The notes under the pieces were generated by a model. It was given only the letters and a program-made list of their open reading frames with translations, made no database searches and was not told the origin of the DNA. A stretch of DNA of 64,000 bases. Source: Inonotus obliquus (Eukaryota > Basidiomycota > Agaricomycetes > Hymenochaetales > Hymenochaetaceae). The translations under genes were made by a program, and so were the position numbers. The stretch covers positions 2,170,001-2,234,000 of the forward strand of contig JAJHTX010000005.1 of NCBI GenBank assembly GCA_032164295.1, in the 5' to 3' direction. Below are positions 22,299-34,500 of this stretch, piece by piece; the stretch's first letter is position 1, and every line of letters starts with the position of its first letter.

Positions 22299-22767
22299 TT
22301 ATGTAGCTGCGTTAGCCACCATATTGACCATTGGCATCGGACGCTTGGAAAACAGAACCTTGCGTCTAACAACGGCTAACATATCGTATTCGCAACCCTT
22401 CCCTGCATTGTCCTGTGTTGATCCATCGTCTACTTGCATACACTCATTTCCCGAGCCTTTCTTGTGAAGCACCGCAAGTGGTTTTGAAAGATTGACGATT
22501 TTACCCTCGACGAGGTTGTGGCCGACGAGCAATGTTGGTTTCGTCTCCTTTTAAATGCGTCTGTGCAGCGTTCAACATAGCAATGGCATGACTTACGTTG
22601 TCAAGATTGAGTCGAGCAGCTAGTTGACCACACGGATCCCCTTCAGTATGAAACGAGCCTTGTAGCTCTACGAGAATAAGCTCGTTGCTACCTAGCTTAG
22701 CGAGTTGAGGCGGGAATTTGTTTGAAGGTTTATCGGAGGCTGCTGGTGAATTGATAGGAATGATCAT
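22299..22767 (-). CDS. CTF8: Chromosome transmission fidelity protein 8
   Basis: This is a subunit of the alternative clamp loader RFC-Ctf18 (Ctf18-Dcc1-Ctf8), which loads PCNA and supports sister-chromatid cohesion. The model is complement(22299..22547, 22597..22767), 139 aa, with one 49 nt intron. Conserved pieces are the N-terminal MIIPI, the central NELILVELQGSFHTEGDP, and TKPTLLVGHNLVEGKIVNL followed by KPLAVL. Family members are small (about 120-150 aa), so the gene is complete. It is divergent from ARP10 across 87 bp that contain an ACGCGT box. Confidence 0.92.
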
Positions 22768-22854
22768 GGGTATGCAGGTTCAGAGAGAAAAGATGCACAA
22801 GGACGCGACGCGACGCGTTTTGTACGTAAGCGAGTGGGCCTTTCACCATCCACC
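22768..22854. promoter_or_regulatory. CTF8/ARP10 bidirectional promoter with MCB box
   Basis: Only 87 bp separate the two start codons. A GACGCGACGCGACGCG tandem ends in ACGCGT at 22813-22818, the core of the MluI cell-cycle box bound by MBF in fungi to drive G1/S transcription. CTF8 is an S-phase gene, so the site is plausible, but occupancy is inferred. Confidence 0.6.
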
Positions 22855-25012
22855 ATGGCCAATGTAATGACAACACCTCACTCAAAGAGTGCAGTAAATC
22901 CCACAACACCAGTTGGTACCCGACTTGCTGCATCGTCCGAGTCCGCTCTTCATTCATCACCTCATTACACAACGACACGCCGCCATTCACTATATGGCAC
23001 CGAAGACCGTATTATCGTTGACCCAGGGTCACGCGTATGGAAAGTTGGATTCAGTGGTGAAGGTCGACCGCGAGAGGTATTCTTCGCTGAATATGGCGAG
23101 CGTAAGGCCTTGTGGAGCTTGACACGGGAACAAGACATCGCAGAACGCGAGGAAGAAGAAAGGATGCTGAAAGTGAAACTGCAGGACAGGTTGAGGAAAG
23201 TGTTTCACGAGTGAGTATTGTATTCCTATCTTCCTTCAAGTTTAAGTCTTATTTTCAATCTGCAGAATACTTTTGACAGATCCAAAGTCGCGTAAAGTTA
23301 TTATTGTTGAACACCCTTTCCTACCTCTGTACATCAAAGATATTATGGCTAATGTGCTATTCGATAATCTACAGGTTCGTGAAAGCTTTGCCTTGAAGGG
23401 CTTGATCTGATAAGTAACACAGGTTCCTTCCCTTTCGTTCATGTCCAGCCATCTGCTAGCTCTACTTGCCGTCGGAAGAATGACAGGCCTGGTTCTCGAT
23501 TGTGGACATCTAGAAACTACCGTGCTTCCTGTAAGCGTGAACTCATGATCTCGAGACTTCTTCATGCTAATAAGGATTCCCAGATATTCGCATCCCGTCC
23601 TCTCTTCCCTCAATTAAAGACAACACCTCTAGCAGGCTCTCGCTTCACATCACACCTACGAGCCTTACTGCTCATGTTCGCAACTTACATACCTCCATTA
23701 ACAACACTTGGAGGTGCCGCCAATATACCTGTTGCGAGCCGCTCAATGCGCGTACCGGAAGAGGTCCTTACAGACGCTGTCATGGAAGACATAAAAGCCC
23801 GCTGTTGTTTCGTAGGCGAAATGCTAGATTCCGAGTCACACGCCCCGACAACGATGTTTCTGGATGACGGTTCGACTGAACTAGACATCCCGCCCAGTGA
23901 TTCAAGTCAACCCGAGTTCGAGTCTGGAGTGAACACACCTGCTTCACCACCTTCAAGTCGTCTTTCTTCAGTAACATCTCCTTCAGGGATAACGTCGCTC
24001 ACGCGAGCCCTCAGTCGAGCAGGAGGACTCTCAGGAACAGGTGCTGCTGCTGAGGGGTTTGATCGCGCATCTGGAGAACGACACCTTCAAGCTATTGCGA
24101 CAATGTACAGTCGACACTCGACAGCTACGGAATTACTTGTAAAAGTCGATCCTCCACCTTCGCAGAACGCAGGAACCGGACAGGGTACGCTGCGTATACC
24201 AGGATGGGTCCGTGAACGCGCAGCGGAGGTACTTTTCGAAGGTGGAGATGTCGATGAAGGAAGTGTTGCAGAAGTCGTTCTTGATGCTTTATTACACGTG
24301 CCCGTTGACTTGAGACGAACACTTGCTGGATCGATTTTGGTTGTAGGAGGAACTGCTATGTTACCTGGATTCATTCCACGATTACACAACGAACTTGTTC
24401 GTTTGCTTTCTCGTCAGCAGCCTCTACAGAGGAATATTTCAAAACCTGGTAGACCATTACCACCTCCTTACGATCCCTATCACCCACTTCGACCTCTTGC
24501 TCCGTACATCGCGATTCTCAATAATCCCTCTCCTCCTCCTCAGTCCGACTCGAATATTAGCACGAGTGCGGGAAAAGCACCGGCATTCACTCCAGCAATG
24601 CTCCCTTGGGTAGGCGGGTCTCTCGCCGGGTACGTCTTCTTCCTTTTCCTTTCCTTTTCCTTTTCCTTTTCCTTTTCCTTTTCCTTTTCCTTTCCATTCC
24701 TTCCATTCCAATCAAACCAAATCAATACCTCTCCTAACCTAATTTCTTTCTAAACTCACAACTCTAAACAGAGCAATGAAAATCAGCGGCCCAGAAATCT
24801 CACGAGAAAAATGGGACGAAGCCGAAGCCGAAGCCGACGCAGAAGATGAAGACCTCGACCTCGATGAAGCAGAAGTCGAACTTGTAGGAATAGCAAGTTC
24901 AATACCTACCAAACGACCAGGGTTTCATTTACCTGATTGGACGAGAGTACCTTTGCCACCTGGTGCTCCGTCCGCACCTCGTCCACCTCGCATAGAGATA
25001 GAGATTACTTAG
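22855..25012 (+). CDS. ARP10: Actin-related protein, Arp10 type (dynactin)
   Basis: This is an actin-fold protein similar to fungal Arp10/Arp11, which caps the pointed end of the dynactin Arp1 filament. The model is 22855..23210, 23266..23374, 23423..23530, 23584..24629, 24772..25012, 619 aa. Actin-like landmarks are IIVDPGSRVWKVGFSGE, VIIVEHPFLPLYIKDIMANVLFDN, GRMTGLVLDCGH, and the C-terminal LAGSILVVGGTAMLPGFIPRL with PAMLPWVGGSLAGAMK. Two low-complexity insertions (Ser/Pro-rich near the middle and an acidic run near the end) make it longer than yeast Arp10. Assignment to Arp10 rather than another divergent Arp rests on overall pattern and is moderately firm. Confidence 0.85.
24640..24700. 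repeat. TTTTCC microsatellite in ARP10 intron
   Basis: About nine consecutive TTTTCC-like units lie within the last ARP10 intron (24630-24771). They lengthen it to about 142 nt and could be length-polymorphic. Confidence 0.9.
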
Positions 25013-25533
25013 GTTCAAATGGAAGAAATACGATAGGGGTGGTTTTACATTCGAGTAACTCCTTTGACATGATACTCCTTTGACATGACGTTTGGGCTTC
25101 CCATCCTGTTTTGCTTCAATACAATACATCGGTACTTTTCAGCGCGTCAGCAAGGTTAGAATGTGCGTGACACTGAACTTAAGGATTGAGTAAGAAGGGC
25201 GCATCATTTCGTTCCGTTTCATTTCAATCAAAGTTCATGTCTAGTCAATTCAGTAAAACCGTACATGCAGGTAATTAAAATTGCGAAATAGGCAGAAAAG
25301 AAAAACGAAAAACTTGAACAAAAGAGAAAAAAGTTTCGAAGATCGAAAGTTAGATTGAATCCGAAATTCATGAAAAAAGAAGGGCGAGAAAAAAATAACG
25401 AAGCACAGAAGAATTACGAAGGTTTGCTAAGGATAAGTAGAAAAAATCGAACGGAAACTAATCAAGAAGCGTTCATATCGACGGATCGAACGAAAAATGT
25501 AGAATGGGGTGTGGAAAAACGTGATAAAGAGAA
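25013..25533. other. Convergent intergenic, ARP10 / PX-PB1
   Basis: Terminators of both genes should lie here. The sequence is A-rich on the plus strand around 25280-25530. No gene is recognised. Confidence 0.4.
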
Positions 25534-28500
25534 TTAACGATTCAAAACATGAAGCGTAAGTTTCGTGCCAGGGGGACAAGAACCAACAGCGTCCAACCAA
25601 TCACGGTGAGAGAACAAAATTCGAAGTGAGGTAGTGTCCGCCATCCCAACGCTCGACGCCGAACTCGATCGCGCACGACCAGCAAGTTTCCGCAACTCCT
25701 GAACACGACCAGGTCCAGGAGGCTTATACGCCAACGAGAAAGTCCTAGCCAACATAACACCTTGCTGATCAACAAGCTTATGCCACAACTTCTCTCGTAA
25801 ATCCGCAAGTGAACTGTTTCGGTCAATCCGGAATGCGACGATGTGTTCGCCGAAAATGGCTTTTATTGAAATTGCGTTTATGCCGAGTTCTTCGGAAAAT
25901 GAAGTTGCTGTGGAAGGTGTGTAGGAAATTGTGCTCGGAGAAGGGCTGACCGGTCTGACTGGTGAAGAAGGACCTCTCATTGGATTGCGAGAAGGCCGTC
26001 CCGGCGACGTCGGTCTCTGGTGGACATCCGGAGGACTGAACTGACCAGCAAATCTGTTTTGAACGGGCCTCGAATGACTAGCCGATGCACCCGAAGGACT
26101 GCTGTCCAACTCATGATTGCGAGAATCGACTATGACTTCTGGTTTTTCATCGGTAGGAGATAAGCCTGCAGCAAAATATATCAATTGTTAGAGTCAGGTT
26201 GTTTATAATCACGTAGCCCACATACCGATGAAGTATGCATACGGCAACTCCACTTCACCCTCCGGATTCTGCCCGTCTGGTCCAGGCACCACGTTGGGGT
26301 ACCAGGAGGTTTGGGAATTTGAGGGGGCTAGGCCTACGTCTGACGGTCCACTAGGCGGTGGTCTACTCGATGCTGCAGACTGGGTCGGAGTTGGATACGG
26401 TTCTCGCGGAGGAACAATTACATCCATCGACGTTTCCGTCATGAAAGTGCGAACACTACTAATGGAGTCGTGCGGTCTGTATCGCGCCATTGAAGCTCCC
26501 TGACCTCTATCACTCAAGTAATGGTCATCAACTTCGTCGTCCTCCAGCAGCGGTGAGTGGAGAATAATAGGAGAAGATGAGAGGTTGCGGTCTATATCTT
26601 CACAGGAAGCAACGGAACTTTGATATGAGTAGGGTCTCATATCAATGCTAGAATGTGTATCCGATGAATGCGCTTGTCCAGAAGTGGTTGAGCGAGATGA
26701 CGACCCTGATCCTGAGCCCGACCCCGAGGTTGTGGTGAGAACGGAGGACCGTGCAGATATTATGTCCGTCGGCGCTAGATTTTGATTTGACGTCGGAGTC
26801 TGGCTACGACCGCCCGTCAACATCCGCAGCGCTTCCGCATGAGCGGCAGCAGCGCGAACCGAGGGCGTAAGGGTAGAGCGTGAACTTGAAGCAGGACTGC
26901 TTGGGCGTCCTATGTATGTAGGCGAGATGACTGGGTCAGTAGGTTCATGACCAGCGCTGGATTCCGACCGCTGTGAGTCTGACCCGGAATATTCGAACTT
27001 GAATTCGTCATTCTCCTCTTCAAGCTCCTGCTCATCTTCCTCTTTGATCGTGAGATGCTGCAGGCGATGAAACACGCCGAGCCGTGACTCAATGCCCTCT
27101 GGCACCAAATACCCATGTCCCCGTTCACCGAACAAGTGGTCATCTTCACCATAACCACCCTCATCAAAATCAAAGACTACGGAACCAGTCTTATCCTCCA
27201 CCATGCTCTTCCTTTGTGAATCATTGTCCGCTAGGATGATGTCACTGTAGCGCACTTCCAAACCTCCCTGAGGATACCCTGATTGCGCCGAACTCAAAGA
27301 GCGCGGAGAGTCTGGAGGTGATGATGCCTCGTACGAATGTGGGGATACTGGGGTCCTGTGACTCGTAGTACTGATAGAATCAGAACCATATCCATTATCC
27401 AAGGTGTCAGAGAACGTTACGTTCGCAGGTGCCGATGAGGGTGGCTCCTGGAGATCAGCTCGTGGGTCAACCTCTAAGAAACCAGAGCTGCCGCTTGATG
27501 TACTCTGAAGCGTTTGAGCTCGACGCCGTGGTGTGCCGCCGTCTCTACTATGCCCTGCCTCGATGGGTGAAGCTGGCACGAGGTTGATAGCTCCCTTCCC
27601 GCCCTGCATGAATACCGGTCTTCTGGGACTTCTGCCTGCTGGAGGATGTTCTGTCCCAGTCGGACTGGACAGTTGGAGTGACAACGTGCTTGGACTGAAG
27701 TAGATACCCGATCCTCCCGAGCTGCTGAAAATACTAGAAACACGCGATCCCACAGATTCCGACCGTGAGCGTAATGTGAACCTGTCACTGTCCGCGTATT
27801 TCCCCAGTATTTTCTCTACTCGGTCATGGTCTCGACGCCAGAATCCGAAGAAATCGCGCACAACACGGACCTGGCGTAGTTCTCTGATGAGCGCCGGCAC
27901 GTCCTCCCCTTCACGAAGGAGAGCCTCGATCAGCGCCCTGAACTCCTGTCCACGTTGCTCAACAGTCTCTTTACTAGGTTTGAATATAGTGCCCTTCTTT
28001 GTTAGACGCGGAAGAAGTTCATGCACATCCTTGGCGATCATGTTAGGATCTGGACCGGGAGGGAGTGATTCAAAAGACGCTGCTCGATGGAGTCTGCGAA
28101 CGGGATCTTCATGCGCATACAGACCGTTCTTCTTAACGCCCTTTCCGGCAAGCAATCTCCGGCGTTTTTCTTTTGACATTATTCCGTACTGGACTTCTAG
28201 GAGATCTTGTAAGTAGAGACAGTCCTCCCATCGACGCCAGATTTCGTACTCGGTTGTGAGAGGTGCAGTCGTCGACGTATCGATTACCGTCGTAGCAGTC
28301 GCACTTGTTTGCGAGCCTGAGCTAGAACCTGAAGAGCCCGAGGTGCCTGATATGATTGAATGCCGGTCATAGCCGTCATGAAGGATAGGTGTGATGAGCA
28401 AGCCATAGCTATATGCATGTCCTTGGGACTTCACATTAACACCACGTATGTCACATCAAAGCCTAGGATATCACTCACCAAATTTCTGGGGCGGTAAGAC

Positions 28501-28659
28501 TTGAACTCTGAAGTGATGAGGAGGTTGCTTATAGACAGCCCGCTTGAAGGCATCCCCCGACGGGGGAGCGTCTTCACCACCCTGGAGGAGCATGGGTTAG
28601 TTGGTGAGTGATAAGCTGAAGATAACTCAGCCACGTACACCGAATTCGACGCTGTTCAT
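25534..28659 (-). CDS. PX domain protein with C-terminal PB1-like domain
   Basis: This is a probable membrane-associated scaffold. The model is complement(25534..26165, 26226..28421, 28479..28581, 28639..28659), 983 aa. The short first exon (MNSVEFG) joins GGEDAPPSG. The PX domain starts with PPHHFRVQVLPPQKFG, is interrupted by a Ser/Gly/Thr-rich loop, and resumes with EYEIWRRWEDCLYLQDLLE and a later FRALIEALL ... VRDFFGFWRRD. The middle 550 residues are Ser/Pro-rich and acidic. The last 110 residues (IKAIFGEHIVAFRIDRNSS ... HRDWLDAVG ... LTLHVLNR) look like a PB1 domain with a basic first strand and no clear acidic OPCA motif. PX plus PB1 recalls Bem1/Scd2, but no SH3 domains are present. 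An in-frame ATG at 28593 is an alternative start. Confidence 0.8.
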
Positions 28660-30383
28660 GTGCTATCTCGCCAGGATTGGCCTGAAACGCGTGATTGAAT
28701 GTGTGTGAATGAATGGGCAGGACGCGGCCGATAACAGTGGCAGAGGGACTCCTCGACGAAGACACCCCTTTCTACTTCGTGAGTACTGTGCGCAGTCAAG
28801 TGGCTATCGTGTGTTAGACTGACGACCACCGACCGTGAATGTGCGGGAACTGAGACCGGGCCAGGGTCAACCGGAGAACGGTTTTGGCTCGGACGATCTA
28901 GACGAGAATACTCACAGAGTCCGTCGTTGTCGTCGCTGTCGCTGTCGTTCTCACCGCAGCGAACGGTGAACAACGCAAGATGATCGAATGCGACTGAACG
29001 CAGTATCGGAGGAAAATACGAGGCAGGAGACGAAGAATTGAGCCATAGTGAAGAGCACTGGGCAGGTTTAAGATAATTTTATTGTTTATTCCGTTTTCGT
29101 GCTCTCCATTCCCTAGCTTGCATCACGTGATGCCATTCATTCTGCTGCCCCTGGTGATCCTCTGCCTTGCCTTGCTGCCTACTTTGTCTTCCCTCGAGTC
29201 GGATTGGTTTGACGGTGCCTTCACTATTTCTCAGGGATCGTGTACCGGTGAGCATGCCATCGCGAGTCAAATAACGTCGTGATCTCTCAAGCATCCAAGT
29301 TGGTGCCATTACTTCCCAGAGTCTCTTCAAGTTGTAGATCCCTTCGGACAATACGGTATGAATTTTCGCCTAATGGGGCGTTGCAGCGGGCTCTCCAGGT
29401 TGCTTCCATATTTTCATTTGATTGCTTATTCTCTTCTACCTTTATAATTCTATCGCAAGAATAATGTTCAGTTGGTCTCCGTTCTAATAATTACTATCTC
29501 CATAACTTCATGAGATGACTTACTAAAGCTCTATGTTATTTCGTTCAGGTCGTCGAGGGTTCAGATACAATTTAGAGAAGCTGTTTGCCAATTATCCGCA
29601 GGAAGCTCCTTCCCGCCTTCGCGGAACTGGATCCTTCCCAATACGATCAAGACAAAAGGACAATGCGCTATGCTCGTGGCTAGCGATAATCAGCAATCAC
29701 GAAGCGCAATATGCGCAATCAGATCGGCGAATTCTAATGATCTTATTCAAGAATTGAATGAGTCGTTTTCATCCGCCTTGGGTCATGGTGCTCTCTCTTG
29801 GTGATGAGATCAAATGGATGAATCTCCATTGCAATATCCGATCATTTTCGTTGTAATACCACTCACTCTATGATGGGCGAGATCCAAGACAGTATGGCCG
29901 CACTGCAGCATCATACAAGATCCGTAACCATTTCTTGCTATTTGTTCAACGTTTAGGAATGCTTGTTATGGAAGAAAAGCTATACACGTGTACCTTAACT
30001 TGGTATTCTTGTAGCCTAGCCTGAAGTTCCAAACAATATCTCACTGGTCGTGCCTACCACGAGCCGCTGGTGTAATTCGTCGTCGGAGAAGAGGGAGCTA
30101 TTTATGTTGCTGTGTGAGATAGTAACCTTCCTTTTCAGGACATTCCGCATCCGGCCATCGCCTCTGCCACCCGCTACAGCCACCATCGTCAGGCCTGAAA
30201 CCTCTATCACGCTCAATCTGATCCTCGGGCGCACAATAGCGCTCCGGCGATTGCGATATCATGCTATAATGACTGAGCTTGCACAGTGCATTCGTGACGT
30301 CCAGGAGCCAGTACACATAATTTATAAATCCCATGACCGGTGGCCACTATCGGTGCTAGATCCGCCTCCTGGATTGCGGCAGC
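28660..30383. other. Intergenic, PX-PB1 leader to NMNAT gene
   Basis: The left part (to about 29050) is the likely leader and promoter of the PX-PB1 gene. Open frames there lack family similarity. The rest shows no protein or RNA gene I can support. Confidence 0.4.
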
Positions 30384-31375
30384 ATGGAACGGATCATAGC
30401 ACTACCTCGAGAAAATATTCCAGTGAGTGAAACAATTATCCATCCATTTCGTTCTCATCCGATCAATTGATTCTGCTATCTTTCCGCCTCGTAGAGCTTC
30501 GAATATCCGTGCTAGATTCATCTTTCAACCCGCCAACCTTGGCACATCTTGCACTTGCACGTTCAAAACCACCAACTTCAACAAGTAGCTCGATATCAGG
30601 TCCCGTACGCGATTACGATGCACGTCTACTACTACTCTCCGTTCGTAACGCAGATAAAGCACCTCCTAAACCAGGAGAAGCAACTTACGTACAACGTCTG
30701 GAAATGATGAAACTCCTAGCTCAAGAGCTTGAGAACGAACCTGCTGCTATCAATACCGCGAGTCAAAGTCGGAACGTGGCCGTTGCTATTATCGATGAAC
30801 CGACTTTCGTGCGCAAATCTTCCGTCTTGCGCGTATTTCTGAAGTCTTTGGTTGAGAGGCTCAGTAGCGAGTCAGTTACAGACGAAAGCGTAGCAGAGGT
30901 CGATTCCCTCGATGATAAGGACCAAAACGCACAAGTCGAAGTAAAGCTCTCTTTTGTGATGGGTTTCGATACACTCGAGCGATTCCTAGCTCCACGATAC
31001 TACAACAACTCCCTACCCGAAATGCACAACGCTCTCCGTCGATTCTTCTCATCCCCGCCAGAAGGAGATGACTCTGAAGTGATTTGTTCTTGGAGAGGTC
31101 AGAGAAACGTGGGTGGGAAGGAACTGGAACAAGTTCTACAGCTGGAAGGACCTATCTCAAGTGATCAAGAGAAAACACGGCAGGTGTTGTCTATTGCACA
31201 ACCGTTTATCGAGTCTGGCAGCGTGTCGTTTATGGCATTGACCGATTTTGAAATGTCACTCAGTTCGACTGAGATACGTGCACGGCGACTAGAGGGTCTT
31301 GCGGACTGGCGAACAATGGTCCCGTCGAGAATTGGAGAATACATTGAAGAGTCGAAGCTCTACAATGCGTTATGA
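30384..31375 (+). CDS. Nicotinamide-nucleotide adenylyltransferase-like protein
   Basis: This is a nucleotidyltransferase of the NMNAT/Pof1 group, expected to join NMN and ATP to form NAD or act on a related substrate. The model is 30384..30422, 30497..31375, 305 aa. The first strand and nucleotide-binding loop read LDSSFNPPTLAHLALA, giving the (T/H)xxH signature. The C-terminal SSTEIRARR matches the family's ISSTxxR motif. VMGFDTLERFLAPRYY corresponds to the substrate-side MGxD region. The acceptor before LRISVLDSSF was chosen for phase (CTCGTAGAG). It is closer in style to fungal Pof1-like proteins than to Nma1/Nma2, so the exact substrate is uncertain. It is convergent with FAS, 171 bp apart. 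Confidence 0.85.
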
Positions 31376-31546
31376 GCCACCTTTCCATCGTCAGACGATT
31401 GTAGAGAACAATATCAATGCCATCAATTCTGCTGTGTATTATTCGAACAACGGTGTGATTACAAGTCCAAGTATAACACGAAAGGTTAGAGTACAGTATC
31501 GAAAAATAAAAAATCTAAGTTCGAAATCTAGGAATATGAAGAACAA

Positions 31547-34500
31547 TCACGAAGATAGGGCTTGAGCAAAAGCAATCGCAACTGTCTCTGAATGGCTAAG
31601 GCTAAGATGCACTTTCGCGACACCTTTACTCTGCGCAGCGGCAAGGGCATCACCATGAAGGGTTACAGACGGGACACCAGATCCGTCAGGAAGAATTTCA
31701 ATATCTTTCATTGCGGCGCTTGCGCCCTTTGATGCGACTCCAAGCGATTTGAAAACCGCTTCCTTTCCGGCCCAGCGTGCAGCGAATGAGGATGCAGGTG
31801 CTGGCTGCGAACGACAGTACGCAATCTCTGCTTCTGTAAAGTTGCGCTTGACGAAGGTAGGGTTGGAGGATGGGACAGCGGAAATAAGTTCTGGAATTGT
31901 CATGAGCGTTCATTCGCCGTTCATCGTTAGATTATTTGCAAATTTTGACTTACCATGATCAACGCCAACGCCTACGGAACCCTCCCCAATTGCGAGGGTC
32001 TTCGCAACAGCTTCGACGTTCGACTTGTCGAGGGGAACTTCAGTTGCAAGTTTCTGCTGGAATGTATAACCACCCGTCTTCTCATCATGAGTAGCGCGTG
32101 CCATTGAGTTGAGGAGGACAGGCACTTCGAGCTCGCTAGAGTATGGTGGTCCATCCTTGATCTTGACTAAGGAGTTTGTGGTCATCATCGACGTCATAGC
32201 TTTGTAGCATGCAAGTGCGCGCTCCCGATTTCGAAGTTTGTACGTCTCATACTGAGCGGCCTCGACAGCACCGAGCAAGTAGCGAGGATGGATAACAAGG
32301 ACAGTACCGCCAACTTGTCCAAATCCAAAGGAGGACTATACGAAAGATTGAGAACAACCTTCCGAGTATACTATTTGGAGCTACATACCATGATACCGGA
32401 GCGAATACCGTCAGTGCGTATTGTCTTGGATGGGAACACGAGATGTTCGTGCTTGCGGAAGTCAGCGTCGACATTACTGAGAGATATGATGAGCTATTGT
32501 CAAACCAAACAGCTTAAAATGACCTACTCTGCGTTCCGGTTCCCTGGAACAATGCCAGAGGCAACGGTTTGGATGAGACCGGCAAGTTGCCATGCTGCAG
32601 AACCACCCTTCGAATGTCCACATAAGCTCTTCTGCGCGACAATTGGGATTGCATTTCCGGGCGTGCGACCAAGGGTACCGAAGACGTTATTCCAAATCTG
32701 CGTCTCGTTCTTTTCGTTGGCCTTGGTACTAGTTCCGTGGATGGAAAGGACGCCAATGTCATCCGGTGAAAGGCCGAAGACGGCAAGAGCACGTCGAAGA
32801 GGGGAAATGTGGGGATCTGAACCCGACAGCATGCCGTACACTGCCATCGCGTCCTTCTCCTGTTGAGCGGCTTCCTGTTCAATTTGGGAAACGCGCGTCG
32901 AAACATACTCTTCGTCAATACGCTCTCCCTGAGATTTGCGGAACTCCACTTCGTCGCGAAGTAACTCATGCTCATTGCTTAGCCATTGCGAGATCTGTTT
33001 GCGACGGAAGGCGAGCTGGCGTAATCGGTAACTAACATCCAAGATAGGCGCGCCGTGCTTCGCAGGTACTTCCCGAGCGATCGAAAGGGCTCCACGACCA
33101 GGAGCAGGAATTGACCGACCCGCTTTATCTGTTGAAGTCGAAGTGAAACCGACTACAGCTCGGATGGGAGCTCCCAGTTCAAGAGCAGTCTTGGCAGTCA
33201 TGAGTACGTGTACTCCTGAACCCATAGACTCCATGAAGCCTGATCGTGTGGTAGTCGTCGGCCTCGACATTTCCGTAGGCTCTCTGCCCATTGCGAACTC
33301 AGTCTCGGCGTTGCTTGTAGCTTGCATCTGCGCGAATTCGTAAGAGCCCTCTTCGCTAAGATCATCATAGCCTCCCGCAAGCATAACCTTCGCCTTTCCG
33401 GAGAGAAGTGTGTCGCACGCGATCTCAACCGATTGTAATGCCGTGGCACATGCACCGACAGGGATCTTGATGGGACCACTTGACGAAAGAAGAAGCAAAT
33501 TGATCCAACCCGCAGTCGTGTTGATGAAGGTCTCCTGCAAGACGTCATTCTGTACTTCAACACAGTCTCGGCGTTCTCGGAACATCTTTCGGAGAGATTC
33601 GACACCGCCCATTCCAGCACCAATACACGTCCCAACTTCAGACGGGTGCATGTGTTTGTATAGCTCGTATGGATCCGTAATGCCAGACATGTTTAGAGCG
33701 TCTGCAGTAGAAACGAGAGCCCAGAGCGTGCATCGATCGACTTGGTCAATGATATCTTGAGGAATGCCGTAGCGGCCCGCGTTCCAGCCTGTTGGAATCT
33801 GACCACCAACCGTTCGGCTGAACACAATCGACTTCGGAATATACACGCGTGCTCCCTTCTTCAGCTTGACGAACCACTGGTCCCCATCTGCGGCCCAGAT
33901 GTCACATTTATCGCCATGTTCGTGCTTGAAGCGTTTGGCCTCCTCTTCCGCAACTTCGAGAGGTTCCAGATCGTGGATAAGTTCGATCTCCTGGTTGAAA
34001 TTCTTTTTCTTTGGATCATATCCACCAAGGATTTCCGGTTCTGTTTACAGATGAGCGACATTGCAGAAACGACGCAAGGTTATCCACGTACCAATTAATC
34101 GGACACCGGCATGTGTCAGGATTTCTTTCTCATACTTCCCACGTATGTCCTTATCATCAACAGGTTCTCCAGTCTTAGCGTCAACCCAACCGACATACAG
34201 ACTACCGTTAGGAAGCTTGCCGTCAAATTGCTTGATGTGTCCCATCATCCAGGCCATCTCGATGCACCCCTCAATAGTGAACTGACCCCTTGCTTCCATC
34301 TCCCAGCGCGTCCGCGAGCTACCCCATGGACCAACTTCACCAAAGCCAGTGACGACGACCACCTTGTCAAGGTCAATAAGTCCACGCAGCTTGGTGATAT
34401 CACCGAAGGAATCAGCAGACTCAAGCGCGGGGAAGTTATACTTGAAATTGGCGCGTGGTGTCACCGTAAGTGTTTGCAATACGCGCTCTGCTTCACCGCC

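Noticed and set aside
28639..28973. Long upstream coding extension of the PX-PB1 gene
   Set aside because: The upstream frame has acidic and His-rich runs but no family similarity. The 21 nt exon starting at the ATG at 28659 joins in phase with GTACGT/CTCCAG.
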